Shown here: positions 1-7,958 of the stretch, one piece after another
Layout: every line of letters begins with the position of its first letter
How positions within the stretch are numbered: position 1 is the first letter of the stretch
NCBI GenBank assembly: GCA_031273305.1
Contig: JAISSC010000208.1
Span: forward strand, 1-25,819
Reading direction: 5' to 3'
DNA from: Flavobacteriaceae bacterium
GTDB taxonomy: Bacteria > Bacteroidota > Bacteroidia > Flavobacteriales > Weeksellaceae
Length of the DNA: 25,819 bases
Translations under genes and position numbers: made by a program
The notes under the pieces: model-generated
Database searches by the model: none
What the model saw: the letters and a program-made list of their open reading frames with translations, nothing else
Told to the model about the DNA's origin: nothing

Positions 1-268
1 GGTCGACTAAGATTCTTTATTTTGCATCTCTACCCCAAATTTATGATTTTATTCATACTCGCAATTTAATAATTTTAATCTTTATTATCCGAATTTTTGA
101 GGATTTTTTTTGGGATATGAGGAGAGGTGGCGGATAATTGGATGGAAATGAGAGGGTTAAGTCCTGTTTTTTGACTGTCACGTAGTTGCAAAATTATGTT
201 TTTTAAAGTGGCAAGGTCAGGAACACTTGTATGATTTCACTTTCTTAACCTATTCCAGAGGATAAAAT
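1..268. other. intergenic, no gene seen
   Basis: This stretch lies downstream of the leftward lipoprotein gene. Only ORFs of fewer than ten codons are visible on the strands read, and there is no convincing hairpin followed by a T-run. It may contain the end of a neighbour outside the window, but nothing supports that directly. Confidence 0.5.
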
Positions 269-862
269 TCACTTATCTTTAGTGACGATCCAACCCTCTT
301 CTTTTTTGTATTTTAATTTATAGGTTTTCGTGATGAAAGGGCTGTGCGGATTTTTATCATCGGCTAATACGGCAAAATCGGTTCTTACTTTTTTCAAAGT
401 CACTACGACACTCCCGGATTTCTTCCCTGATATTTCGATCTTTGCCTTCTCATCTTCATCTAGTTGATACTCAAATGCTTTTACTTCAATCTTGTCTTTT
501 TTCTGTTTAAGCACGAAAGTCCGGGACTTATCTGTTAGTTTCACTTCGTAAGTAAATATGCTGTCTTTGCTCAGAAACTTCTTTTTCTGCTTGGATAATT
601 CAAAGTCTATGTAGCCTTTGTTCGCTAATTCTTTATACGCCTGAAGTTTCTCTGCATCTTTCTTTGATTTGAACTTAACTTCTCCTATCTCCATATTGAT
701 AGTCTCAAAATTGGGATTGGCATTTAAATAAGCGTTCACTGCATCAAGGGCTGTACTCTCGGAAAGTGTTGCTTTATCACTGCAACTGCTCAATGCCGCA
801 ACTGCAAAAGTTAAAATTATAAACTTTATTGAATTTTTTGTGAAATTACTTTTAATATTCAT
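269..862 (-). CDS. putative lipoprotein of unknown function
   Basis: A 197-residue protein. The N-terminus has a few Lys residues, a hydrophobic stretch (about residues 14-25) and the lipobox-like LSSC, so Cys27 is the probable lipidated residue and the protein is probably anchored in the envelope. The rest is hydrophilic, rich in Lys and Glu, with alternating beta-type segments in the C-terminal half ending KLKYKKEEGWIVTKDK, as in small periplasmic beta-sandwich lipoproteins. I do not recognise a named family. It lies 54 bp downstream of the CD225-like gene on the same strand and is probably cotranscribed with it. The start fits the signal peptide; no Shine-Dalgarno is visible. Confidence 0.8.
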   Translation of the reverse strand: MNIKSNFTKNSIKFIILTFAVAALSSCSDKATLSESTALDAVNAYLNANPNFETINMEIGEVKFKSKKDAEKLQAYKELANKGYIDFELSKQKKKFLSKDSIFTYEVKLTDKSRTFVLKQKKDKIEVKAFEYQLDEDEKAKIEISGKKSGSVVVTLKKVRTDFAVLADDKNPHSPFITKTYKLKYKKEEGWIVTKDK

Positions 863-916
863 ATTATATTTCTTATAAGTGTAATAAAACGCAATCTAAG
901 TCACATTTTTATATTA

Positions 917-1225
917 TTAATTTAATGTATGAGTTCGGTCTCCGAATATATTATAAACTGCTCCGGATAAAATCCCTAACCAGAATATAATCCCTGCAAC
1001 AATAGTCCAGACACAGAGGGCACGGGTTATAACCGAAGCCTGCCGCGCTTTCAGGTATTTTTTATCTTCCCAGTATTGATTAACCCGTAATGAATAGAAC
1101 AAGGCAAAAATTCCCACTGGGGCAAAACAAACTACCGTACAGATAATGGCAAATGCCAGATAGTTATCCGGAGTTTTGTCTGCCAAAATTTGTTCATTCT
1201 CTTTATCTATGGAATCGTTATCCAT
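917..1225 (-). CDS. CD225/dispanin-family small membrane protein
   Basis: A 102-residue protein with a short acidic N-terminus, then PDNYLAFAIICTVVCFAPVG and a charged loop with VNQYWEDKKYLKARQAS. Two membrane segments lie at about residues 24-46 and 68-92. The PDNYL...P.GI...Y...VN..W....Y..A..AS layout is that of the CD225/dispanin (interferon-induced transmembrane) family, which in bacteria are short two-helix membrane proteins of unknown role. Length is normal for the family. It lies between the Gfo/Idh gene (54 bp upstream) and the lipoprotein gene (54 bp downstream), all on the same strand. A possible own promoter sits just upstream. Confidence 0.85.
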   Translation of the reverse strand: MDNDSIDKENEQILADKTPDNYLAFAIICTVVCFAPVGIFALFYSLRVNQYWEDKKYLKARQASVITRALCVWTIVAGIIFWLGILSGAVYNIFGDRTHTLN

Positions 1226-1264
1226 GATACAACGTTTTTATTCTATGTTTTAGTCTCATTAATT

Positions 1265-1272
1265 CAAATATA
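1265..1272 (-). promoter_or_regulatory. possible -7 element for the CD225/lipoprotein pair
   Basis: On the minus strand this reads TATATTTG, a full match to the Bacteroidota -7 consensus TAnnTTTG, 39 bp before the CD225 start codon. The nearest -33-like TTG (complement of 1298-1300) is about 25 bp upstream, longer than the usual 19-23, so the call is tentative. It would give the two small genes expression apart from the oxidoreductase. Confidence 0.35.
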
Positions 1273-1279
1273 CGAATTA

Positions 1280-2269
1280 TTAAAAATTACTCGCCTGCAA
1301 CAGCTTATGTTCTATTTGCCTCATCACTTCAAGTGCTACCCTCAAAGCCTCTTTTCCTTGTTCTAAGGTAACTTTGGTCGGAGTATTGTTTTCTATGGAA
1401 TCAGCCAAAGACTCCAATTCATCCAGAATTGCGTTATTATCCTCTATATCAGGGTATTGAAATAGTATTTGTTTTCTTTCTCCTTCCGCATTTTCTATAA
1501 TCATGTCAAAAGGCTGAACTTCATTAGGGACTTCCTTTATCCGTATAATTTCTGCTTTCTTTTCCAGAAAATCTATGGAAACATAGGCATCTTGTTGAAA
1601 AAACCTGCTTTTGCGCATGTTCTTCATGGATATTCTGCTGGTGGTGACATTGGCTACACATCCGTTTTCAAATTCGATTCGTGCATTGGCTATATCCGGA
1701 GTTTTACTTACTATCGCTACTCCGCTTGCGCGTATCTCTTTTACTTTTGACTTCACGACGGAGAGTACAATATCCAAATCGTGTATCATCAGGTCTAAAA
1801 CTACCGGAACATCCGTTCCTCGCGGATTAAATTCTGCCAACCGATGTATTTCCAGAAACATCGGATTCACAATAAAAGGGGCACAGGCTATAAAGGCAGG
1901 GTTAAACCTTTCCACATGTCCTACCTGACCTTTTACCTGATATTCTTCTGCCAGTCGGATTATTTCTTCCGCTTCCTGTAAACTTCCTGCAATCGGTTTT
2001 TCTATGAAAAAATGCTTTCCTGATTTGATTGCTCTCTCTGCATATTCAAAATGAGCAAAAGTAGGGGTTACGATGTCCAATATTTCTATTTGTGAAAGCA
2101 ATTCATTGAAATCCTCAAAAAATTTATATCCGTATTCTGCTTCCAGCTTCCTGCCGTTTTCTGCATCTATATCGTGGAATCCTATCAAATCGAACCGGGA
2201 TGATTGTTGTAATAATTTTAAATGGATTTTGCCCAAATGTCCGGCTCCGACCAGTCCTGTTTTTAGCAT
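1280..2269 (-). CDS. Gfo/Idh/MocA-family NAD(P)-dependent oxidoreductase
   Basis: A 329-residue protein of normal length for the family. The N-terminal Rossmann domain begins with GLVGAGHLGKIH (residues 5-16; glycines 8, 10 and 13 bind the dinucleotide). The family motif EKP is at residues 90-92 in FFIEKPIAGS; its Lys is the conserved active-site lysine. The C-terminal alpha/beta domain has GHVERFNPAF and MIHDLDIV. Members oxidise or reduce sugars and related polyols, or act as biliverdin reductase-like enzymes; the substrate cannot be read from the sequence. It follows the RDD gene by 48 bp and probably belongs to the same leftward transcript. The gene is complete, with no anomaly. Confidence 0.9.
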   Translation of the reverse strand: MLKTGLVGAGHLGKIHLKLLQQSSRFDLIGFHDIDAENGRKLEAEYGYKFFEDFNELLSQIEILDIVTPTFAHFEYAERAIKSGKHFFIEKPIAGSLQEAEEIIRLAEEYQVKGQVGHVERFNPAFIACAPFIVNPMFLEIHRLAEFNPRGTDVPVVLDLMIHDLDIVLSVVKSKVKEIRASGVAIVSKTPDIANARIEFENGCVANVTTSRISMKNMRKSRFFQQDAYVSIDFLEKKAEIIRIKEVPNEVQPFDMIIENAEGERKQILFQYPDIEDNNAILDELESLADSIENNTPTKVTLEQGKEALRVALEVMRQIEHKLLQASNF

Positions 2270-2282
2270 AGTATTTTTTACG

Positions 2283-2296
2283 TAAAGTTAACTTTA
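2283..2296. promoter_or_regulatory. 14-bp perfect palindrome between RDD and Gfo/Idh genes
   Basis: TAAAGTTAACTTTA is a perfect palindrome centred in the 48-bp gap between the RDD stop and the Gfo/Idh start, ending 14 bp before the start codon. It could be an operator. It contains only A/T pairs apart from two G/C pairs, so chance is possible. Confidence 0.25.
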
Positions 2297-2317
2297 TAAA
2301 TTTTGCGGTTACTACAT

Positions 2318-3058
2318 TTATTGCTGTGAGAAATATTGGTAATCTCTTATTATTGTCTCTACATAGTCAATATCCGATAGTTCCGGTTTATATTCACAAA
2401 TCACACTTTCTACTTTATTTCTCAACTTTCTTGCCAAATCAAAATCCAGAGTTGCCTTTGCTCTTTCCAACGAGGTTTTGACGATCTGTAAATCCCGGTC
2501 TGACAACTGTAACACCTGAGTGAACGTAGGTTGATAATTTTCCCCTATTTCCGATAAAATTGTTTGGTCTACACGAATTGTTTGCTTAGTTGAAATTACC
2601 ACAGTTCCTGCAACCAAATCTGCTACTCTTTGTCTTCGTTTGGTAGAAGACATTACTACCAAGCCTACTACGCCATAAAATATAGAATCTACCACATTTA
2701 ACAACCATCGGATAAAATAAGTTCCGAAACTTGCCTCCGAACCGTCTGCTTTTACTATTTTTATTTTTAAGATTTTTTTACCGAAAGTCTGCCCCTGCAT
2801 AAAATAAGGAGCCCACAAAGAGTAGAAAATTATAGGTAACATTATCACGGAAAATACAATCCACTCCACAACTATGTTTTCACTGTATGAAGATACCTCA
2901 TCGTTAGCCGAAACAGCAAGAAACAACAGATATAAAATAATCATATAAGCTACCGTAAACACCCGGTCTAACAGTCGTGCCAAGACTCTGTTCCCTATAT
3001 CAGCCAGGTTATAGTCAATGACAACATTTTGAGACGTATTTATATAAACCCCGTTCAT
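2318..3058 (-). CDS. RDD-family membrane protein
   Basis: About 246 residues if translation starts at MNGVYINTSQ, which I prefer over an ATG 30 bp upstream because that longer start would leave little room for the divergent promoter. The RDD domain (about residues 10-150) shows RVLARLLDRVF with the Arg and Asp that name the family, and QTFGKKILKIKIVKADG followed by RWLLNVVDS, with three to four hydrophobic segments. The C-terminal 80 residues are soluble and helical (SDRDLQIVKTSLERAKATLD). RDD proteins are poorly understood; some are implicated in transport. It stands back to back with the SpoIIM-like gene, as is common in this Bacteroidota neighbourhood. Confidence 0.88.
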   Translation of the reverse strand: MNGVYINTSQNVVIDYNLADIGNRVLARLLDRVFTVAYMIILYLLFLAVSANDEVSSYSENIVVEWIVFSVIMLPIIFYSLWAPYFMQGQTFGKKILKIKIVKADGSEASFGTYFIRWLLNVVDSIFYGVVGLVVMSSTKRRQRVADLVAGTVVISTKQTIRVDQTILSEIGENYQPTFTQVLQLSDRDLQIVKTSLERAKATLDFDLARKLRNKVESVICEYKPELSDIDYVETIIRDYQYFSQQ

Positions 3059-3087
3059 AATATACTGATTTTTTTTGTAATATTGCA

Positions 3088-3095
3088 CAAAAATA
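3088..3095 (-). promoter_or_regulatory. possible -7 element for the RDD gene
   Basis: On the minus strand TATTTTTG matches TAnnTTTG, 29 bp before the preferred RDD start. No good -33 TTG lies at the usual spacing, since it would fall inside the start of the divergent gene. The whole divergent gap is only 48 bp. Confidence 0.3.
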
Positions 3096-3106
3096 CTAAT
3101 TTTTTA

Positions 3107-4087
3107 ATGAGGGAAGCGGCCTTTATCAAGAAAAACAAAGATCGGTGGGTTCATTTTGAAAACGCTCTGAAAAATAGCAGGAATCTTGTTCCTGATGAGC
3201 TGGCTGATCTATATCTGCAGATAGTCAACGACCTGAGCTATGCTCAAACGTATTATTCTAAGAGCAAAGCGACTGTTTATCTAAACGATTTAGCCCGAAA
3301 AGCCCACTTCTCCATCTATAAGAATAAAAAAGAGAAATCTAACCGTATCATTACTTTCTGGAAGTATGAACTCCCTCTTATTTTCAGTGATTACCAAAAA
3401 GAATTTGTATTATCGTTTATTATTTTTTTTGTTTCTGCGGGAATAGGTCTGTTTTCGGTCTATCAGGATATTGATTTCGCACGGGTTGTTCTCGGAGACG
3501 GTTATGTAGATATGACAATTGCCAATATAAAAGACGGAGACCCTATGGGAGTTTATCATAGAATGTCTGCATGGGCTATGTTTCTTTACATTACTACCAA
3601 TAATATAAAAGTAGGATTTAATTCCTTTGTAGGGGGGATATTTACCCCGATAATCCCTATCGTTATTTTGTTTTACAACGGGGTGATGGTCGGGACTTTT
3701 GATGGTTTTCTTATCCAACACGGAGTAGGCATCAGGGCAAACTCAATAATATGGATTCACGGAGTATTTGAAATTTTTGTTATTATAGTTTGCGGCTCCG
3801 CCGGACTTATTCTGGGAAACAGTCTTTTATTCCCTAAAACCTTTACCCGGTTGCAATCTGTACAAAAAGGATTCCGGGACGGAATGAAAATCTCTTTTAG
3901 CACCCTTCCGTTTTTTGTCTGTGCCGGATTTCTGGAAAGTTTTGTTACCCGACATTCCTTAATGCCCCTGCCCATAGCACTTTCTATTATTGCTGTTTCT
4001 CTTTGTATTATTGTGTTCTATTATATCATATACCCTAAACAATTAAGAAAAAAATTTGATAATTATGGATTCCCGACAGAAGATTGA
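3107..4087 (+). CDS. SpoIIM (DUF95)-like stage II sporulation M family membrane protein
   Basis: 326 residues from MREAAFIKKN. An upstream in-frame start at 3029 would overlap the divergent RDD gene by 30 bp and adds a stretch unlike the family, so I reject it. A soluble helical N-terminus (1-95) with ADLYLQIVNDLSYAQTYY is followed by at least five membrane segments. Family hallmarks are ITTNNIKVGFNSFVGG, YNGVMVGTFDG and IHGVFEIFVIIVCGSAG. Despite the name, the family is widespread in non-sporing bacteria and usually sits beside MoxR/DUF58/RDD genes, as here. It heads the rightward operon and overlaps the next gene by 23 bp. Confidence 0.88.
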   Translation: MREAAFIKKNKDRWVHFENALKNSRNLVPDELADLYLQIVNDLSYAQTYYSKSKATVYLNDLARKAHFSIYKNKKEKSNRIITFWKYELPLIFSDYQKEFVLSFIIFFVSAGIGLFSVYQDIDFARVVLGDGYVDMTIANIKDGDPMGVYHRMSAWAMFLYITTNNIKVGFNSFVGGIFTPIIPIVILFYNGVMVGTFDGFLIQHGVGIRANSIIWIHGVFEIFVIIVCGSAGLILGNSLLFPKTFTRLQSVQKGFRDGMKISFSTLPFFVCAGFLESFVTRHSLMPLPIALSIIAVSLCIIVFYYIIYPKQLRKKFDNYGFPTED

Positions 4088-5021
4088 GTTTTTAAAAGAC
4101 CGAACGATAAGCAATATGGTTAGCGATACCATAAATTTTGTGAAAATAAACTATAAATCTTTATTTTCAGGATTGTTTTATATCTGTACTCCTGCTCTTT
4201 TGTTATTTGGGGTCTTCACATTCCTGTTCTTCAATAATTATTTTAATTTTACCCTTACTTCTTTTATGGGAGCAAGCCCCTATACAGGAACGAGTGCCCC
4301 CGAAGAATTTATAGGATTTCTTCCATACCTGTTTTTATTCTTTGCAGGGTCATTTTTAGCTATATCTTTTGTTTCTACTGCAAGTTATGCATATGTGAAA
4401 TTATATAAAAATGAAGAAGAGATAACCACTGCTTCCCTTTGGAGCACCAGTAGAAGATATTTAGGAAAGGTTCTGGGAGCACAACTATTACTTTTCGTAC
4501 TGTTAATAATAGCCTATGGAATTTGTTTTATTCCCCTCTTTCTCGGAACAATAGGTGCTTTTCTTATGTTACTTTTATTCCTGATATTTTTTGTAGGAGT
4601 GTTTCATTTCTCTATTAAACTCACCTTTTTCCAGGCTTTTATAATATTGGAAGACGCAGGGATAATCGAATCGTTTAAACGGAGTTATAAATTTACTACC
4701 GGTATTTTCTGGAAAACCTTTTTATTTATGTTATTGATAGGATTTATCGGTTATTTCTTTGCGTACTTACTTCAACTTCCCGGTATCATTTTTATTTATT
4801 TTAACTTTATTATGGGAATCGTTAGCGGAAATTCGGACAGTTCCTTTTCCATATTGTTAGGAAGCGCATTAACCGGTCTTGGTTCGGCTTTCGGATGTAT
4901 TCTGTATTCTATTATTTTTATCGGAATATGTTTTTTATATTACAGTGTTATTGAAAACAGGCAGGGAACAGGCATAAAAGGAGAAATTGATACGATAGGA
5001 GAAAAAGAAAATTCAGATTAA
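4065..5021 (+). CDS. polytopic membrane protein, unknown
   Basis: 318 residues from the ATG at 4065. An in-frame TTG at 4056 is possible, but the ATG is better. It overlaps the SpoIIM-like gene by 23 bp, so translation is probably coupled. About six long hydrophobic segments are seen (around residues 32-55, 84-105, 138-165, 170-195, 215-250, 275-300), with a soluble N-terminus and a short charged tail. Position and topology match the uncharacterised membrane protein found between the SpoIIM-like and DUF4129 genes in related flavobacteria. No catalytic motif is seen. Confidence 0.85.
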   Translation: MDSRQKIEFLKDRTISNMVSDTINFVKINYKSLFSGLFYICTPALLLFGVFTFLFFNNYFNFTLTSFMGASPYTGTSAPEEFIGFLPYLFLFFAGSFLAISFVSTASYAYVKLYKNEEEITTASLWSTSRRYLGKVLGAQLLLFVLLIIAYGICFIPLFLGTIGAFLMLLLFLIFFVGVFHFSIKLTFFQAFIILEDAGIIESFKRSYKFTTGIFWKTFLFMLLIGFIGYFFAYLLQLPGIIFIYFNFIMGIVSGNSDSSFSILLGSALTGLGSAFGCILYSIIFIGICFLYYSVIENRQGTGIKGEIDTIGEKENSD

Positions 5022-5042
5022 AGTTTTGGCTCTGCTTTACAC

Positions 5043-5771
5043 ATGAGAAAAAGTAAATATACAGTAATAATATTTTTGATGGCATGTATGAACGTATTTG
5101 CCAAAGGGGATTCTCTTTTATATGACCGGTCTAAGATTTATCCGAGAACCCTCCCTGAGAAGCCTTCGGAGATTTATACCGGAAAAGATTTTGTATATGA
5201 AGAACCCATCCAACAGCCTAATATTCTTACCCGATTTCTTACATGGATATATAATAAGTTTATAGATTTTCTAAATGAGTTATTTGACTTTAATCTACGG
5301 GCTGATACCGTTTCGGGCAGGCAGGTCTTATGGTATATATTGATATTCCTGTCACTTATCCTGATCAGTATCGGGATTGTTTTCTTCTATAAAAAATTTA
5401 AGAGATCTCTGGGCAGGAATGATAAAGACGACTTATCTGCGGAAGAGGTAGAAAAAAATATCAATACGGTAAACTTCGATAAGTTAATACAAAATGCCGT
5501 TAAAGAACAAGACTATCGGTTAGCTATCCGTTTTTACTATTTAAAACTGCTGAAACTGATGACGAATCAGCAATTAATAAACTATGAGTATCAAAAAACA
5601 AATTACGAATATTTTTATGAGATAAAAAACCTGCAATTGAAAGACCTTTTTAAGGAAGTATCTTTTGTTTTTGATTATTGCTGGTATGGAGACCACAGAG
5701 CAGGAGAATCTGATTTTAATATGGCAAAAAATAAATTTTCTGAGGTGCAACAACTAATATCTAATTTATAA
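5043..5771 (+). CDS. DUF4129-type membrane protein of the MoxR/DUF58 cluster
   Basis: 242 residues. A signal peptide (1-20, ending VFAKG) leads into a short periplasmic part with YPRTLPEKPSEIY. One membrane helix follows (about 93-115), then a cytoplasmic domain where ...DYRLAIRFYYLKLLKLMTNQ and TNYEYFYEI...FDYCWYGDHR match the DUF4129 pattern (helical, with a C-terminal F..W.G). Related proteins sit beside MoxR/DUF58 genes in many phyla; a role in presenting or anchoring substrates is inferred, not proven. It is 21 bp after the previous gene and 10 bp before the next, in one operon. Confidence 0.85.
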   Translation: MRKSKYTVIIFLMACMNVFAKGDSLLYDRSKIYPRTLPEKPSEIYTGKDFVYEEPIQQPNILTRFLTWIYNKFIDFLNELFDFNLRADTVSGRQVLWYILIFLSLILISIGIVFFYKKFKRSLGRNDKDDLSAEEVEKNINTVNFDKLIQNAVKEQDYRLAIRFYYLKLLKLMTNQQLINYEYQKTNYEYFYEIKNLQLKDLFKEVSFVFDYCWYGDHRAGESDFNMAKNKFSEVQQLISNL

Positions 5772-5781
5772 TAAGGTAAAA

Positions 5782-6969
5782 TTGAGCAAACAATTAAAAA
5801 TATATATAGGAATCTTTATATTGATCATAGGGTTGATGATGTATCTGGAATATACAAAGCCTAAACCCATTGATTGGACGGTTACATATTCGGCTAAAGA
5901 TAAAATTCCCTTTGGTGCGTATGTTCTGTATAAAGAAATGCCTAAATTGTTTCCGGATAAAAAAATAGACCTCATTGAAGAAACGCCTGCTTCTCATCTG
6001 GATAAATATAATAGCGATTCCGATAATTTTTACTTCATTATCAATAAAGACCCAATTTCCGATGCAGATACAGACCTTCTTCTGGATTTTGTACATAACG
6101 GAAATGATGTATTTCTTGTTTCGACCCATATCCCGGAAGAAATTCTAAAAGAACTGAATTTGGACACGGAAACAACTTATTATGTTTTAAATAAAGATTT
6201 TTCAAATGTACAAATGTATCTTACGAATCCCTCTTTTCAGAATACTAAATATAAGTTTGAAAAAATTACCCGGTTTGCTTACTTCAAGAAGATAGATACT
6301 ATTAATTCTGTTATTTTGGGAGAGTTTACAAATTCCGGAAAGAAAAGAGTGAATTTTATTAAACAGAAATACGGCAAAGGATACTTTTATCTTCACCTCT
6401 TTCCCGAAGCATTTTCTAATTATTTTATGTTGAAAGATAACTATACATACGCTGTTAACTCTCTCAATTATCCTAATAAAAGAACTATTCTCTGGGATGA
6501 ATACAAAAAATCCATAAAAACTCCTCCCGAAGGAATTATGATGTATATTTATGCCAATCCTCCTTTAGTTTGGGCATGGAGAATTTTGCTTACCGGCGTT
6601 ATTTTTTATGTTATTTTCTTTGGCAAAAGATTACAAAGAATCATTCCGATAATTAAACCTTTGACAAATACAACCGTTGAGTTTACCAAAACCATCGGGA
6701 ATTTATATTACAACAGCCGGGAACATCAGGATATTATTGATAAGAAGATCAAATATTTTTTATACTTTGTCAAAGGACGTTACTTTATGGATATAGAAAT
6801 CATAGACGAAAATTTTTCGGAAAAACTTCATCTTAAATCAGGAGTTTCGAGAGAGATTACAGATAAAATCGTATCTTTAATTCAAAAAAATCAACACTCG
6901 TCTTCTTCTTCGGAGGAGGACTTAAAAATTATAAATAAAACCATAGACCTATTCTATAAAAAAATATAA
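5782..6969 (+). CDS. DUF4350-type membrane protein
   Basis: 395 residues starting at TTG, preceded by the weak ribosome-binding-like AAGG in ATAAGG. The hydrophobic anchor immediately follows (IYIGIFILIIGLMMYLEY), so the TTG start is favoured over the ATGs inside the anchor. The DUF4350 portion shows YSAKDKIPFGAYVLYKEMPKLF, then a Rossmann-like region (NFYFIINKDPISDADTDLLLDFVHNGNDVFL). A second membrane helix lies at about 267-283 (AWRILLTGVIFYVIFFGKR), followed by a cytoplasmic helical tail. The layout, an N-anchored periplasmic domain with a C-terminal helix and tail, is typical. It ends 3 bp before moxR. Confidence 0.85.
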   Translation: MSKQLKIYIGIFILIIGLMMYLEYTKPKPIDWTVTYSAKDKIPFGAYVLYKEMPKLFPDKKIDLIEETPASHLDKYNSDSDNFYFIINKDPISDADTDLLLDFVHNGNDVFLVSTHIPEEILKELNLDTETTYYVLNKDFSNVQMYLTNPSFQNTKYKFEKITRFAYFKKIDTINSVILGEFTNSGKKRVNFIKQKYGKGYFYLHLFPEAFSNYFMLKDNYTYAVNSLNYPNKRTILWDEYKKSIKTPPEGIMMYIYANPPLVWAWRILLTGVIFYVIFFGKRLQRIIPIIKPLTNTTVEFTKTIGNLYYNSREHQDIIDKKIKYFLYFVKGRYFMDIEIIDENFSEKLHLKSGVSREITDKIVSLIQKNQHSSSSSEEDLKIINKTIDLFYKKI

Positions 6970-6972
6970 CAA

Positions 6973-7956
6973 ATGGAAAACGAAACCTTCCCATACCGGA
7001 ACCGAATGGATTTATCTGCATTAAAGACAGCAACAGGTAAAATACGTGACGAAATCAAAAAAGTGATCGTAGGACAGGATACTGCCATAGACCTAATCCT
7101 CACTGCGATTTTATCCGATGGACATGTGCTCATAGAGGGCGTTCCCGGAGTTGCAAAAACAATTACAGCCAAACTTGTTGCCAAATGCATTTCCGCTCCG
7201 TTCAGCAGGATACAGTTCACGCCCGACCTTATGCCTTCGGATGTCATCGGGACGTATGTCTTCAACGAAAAAACAACGGATTTTGAATTTAAAAAAGGTC
7301 CTGTTTTTTCTCATATCGTCCTGATTGATGAGATAAACCGTGCGCCGGCAAAAACTCAGGCAGCTTTGTTTGAAGTGATGGCTGAAAGACAAATCACAGT
7401 GGATGGAAAAACGCAGGTATTCTCCCGTCCGTTTACCATTTTAGCCACTCAAAATCCGGTGGAACAAGAGGGAACTTACCGGTTACCGGAGGCTCAACTT
7501 GACCGGTTTTTATTTAAGATTGAAGTTAATTATCCTGAATTGCAAGAGGAAATTGAAATCATCAAAAAACACAACGGAATGCAAGCCCAAAATGAGATAG
7601 ATATGGTTAACCCTGTGATCTCCGCAGAGGAAATTGTAACCTTCCAAAATCTCATCAAACAGGTACATGTTGAAGATTCTCTGGTCGGGTACATCGCCCA
7701 GATAGTCACTTCTACCCGCACCAATCCTAACCTGTATCTGGGAGCTTCGCCAAGAGCATCCATTGCGATACTGAATGCAGCAAAAGCCTATGCCGCCTTA
7801 CAAGGGAAAGATTTCATTACCCCCGATGATGTAAAATATATTGCTCCATCTGTATTGAAACACAGAATTATCCTGACTCCCGAGAGAGAAATGGAAGGAC
7901 TGACCCCGACAATGGTAGTTAAACAAATTATGGAAGGAATTGAAATACCAAGATAA
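6973..7956 (+). CDS. MoxR-family AAA+ ATPase
   Basis: 327 residues, normal length. Walker A GVPGVAKT is at 56-63 (Lys62), Walker B VLIDE at 116-120, followed by INRAPAKTQAALFEVMAERQ. Sensor 1 ATQNP is at 158-162, and the arginine-finger region EAQLDRFLF has Arg178. The C-terminal lid contains GASPRASIAIL. MoxR ATPases are chaperone-like enzymes that work with vWA or DUF58 partners on envelope or metal-cofactor targets. The gene sits 3 bp after the DUF4350 gene and 2 bp before the DUF58 gene, which fits this partnership. It is complete and all motifs are intact. Confidence 0.96.
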   Translation: MENETFPYRNRMDLSALKTATGKIRDEIKKVIVGQDTAIDLILTAILSDGHVLIEGVPGVAKTITAKLVAKCISAPFSRIQFTPDLMPSDVIGTYVFNEKTTDFEFKKGPVFSHIVLIDEINRAPAKTQAALFEVMAERQITVDGKTQVFSRPFTILATQNPVEQEGTYRLPEAQLDRFLFKIEVNYPELQEEIEIIKKHNGMQAQNEIDMVNPVISAEEIVTFQNLIKQVHVEDSLVGYIAQIVTSTRTNPNLYLGASPRASIAILNAAKAYAALQGKDFITPDDVKYIAPSVLKHRIILTPEREMEGLTPTMVVKQIMEGIEIPR

Positions 7957-7958
7957 CC

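Noticed and set aside
3107..4087. Sporulation role for the SpoIIM-like gene
   Set aside because: The family is common in non-sporing bacteria, and nothing else in the window relates to sporulation.
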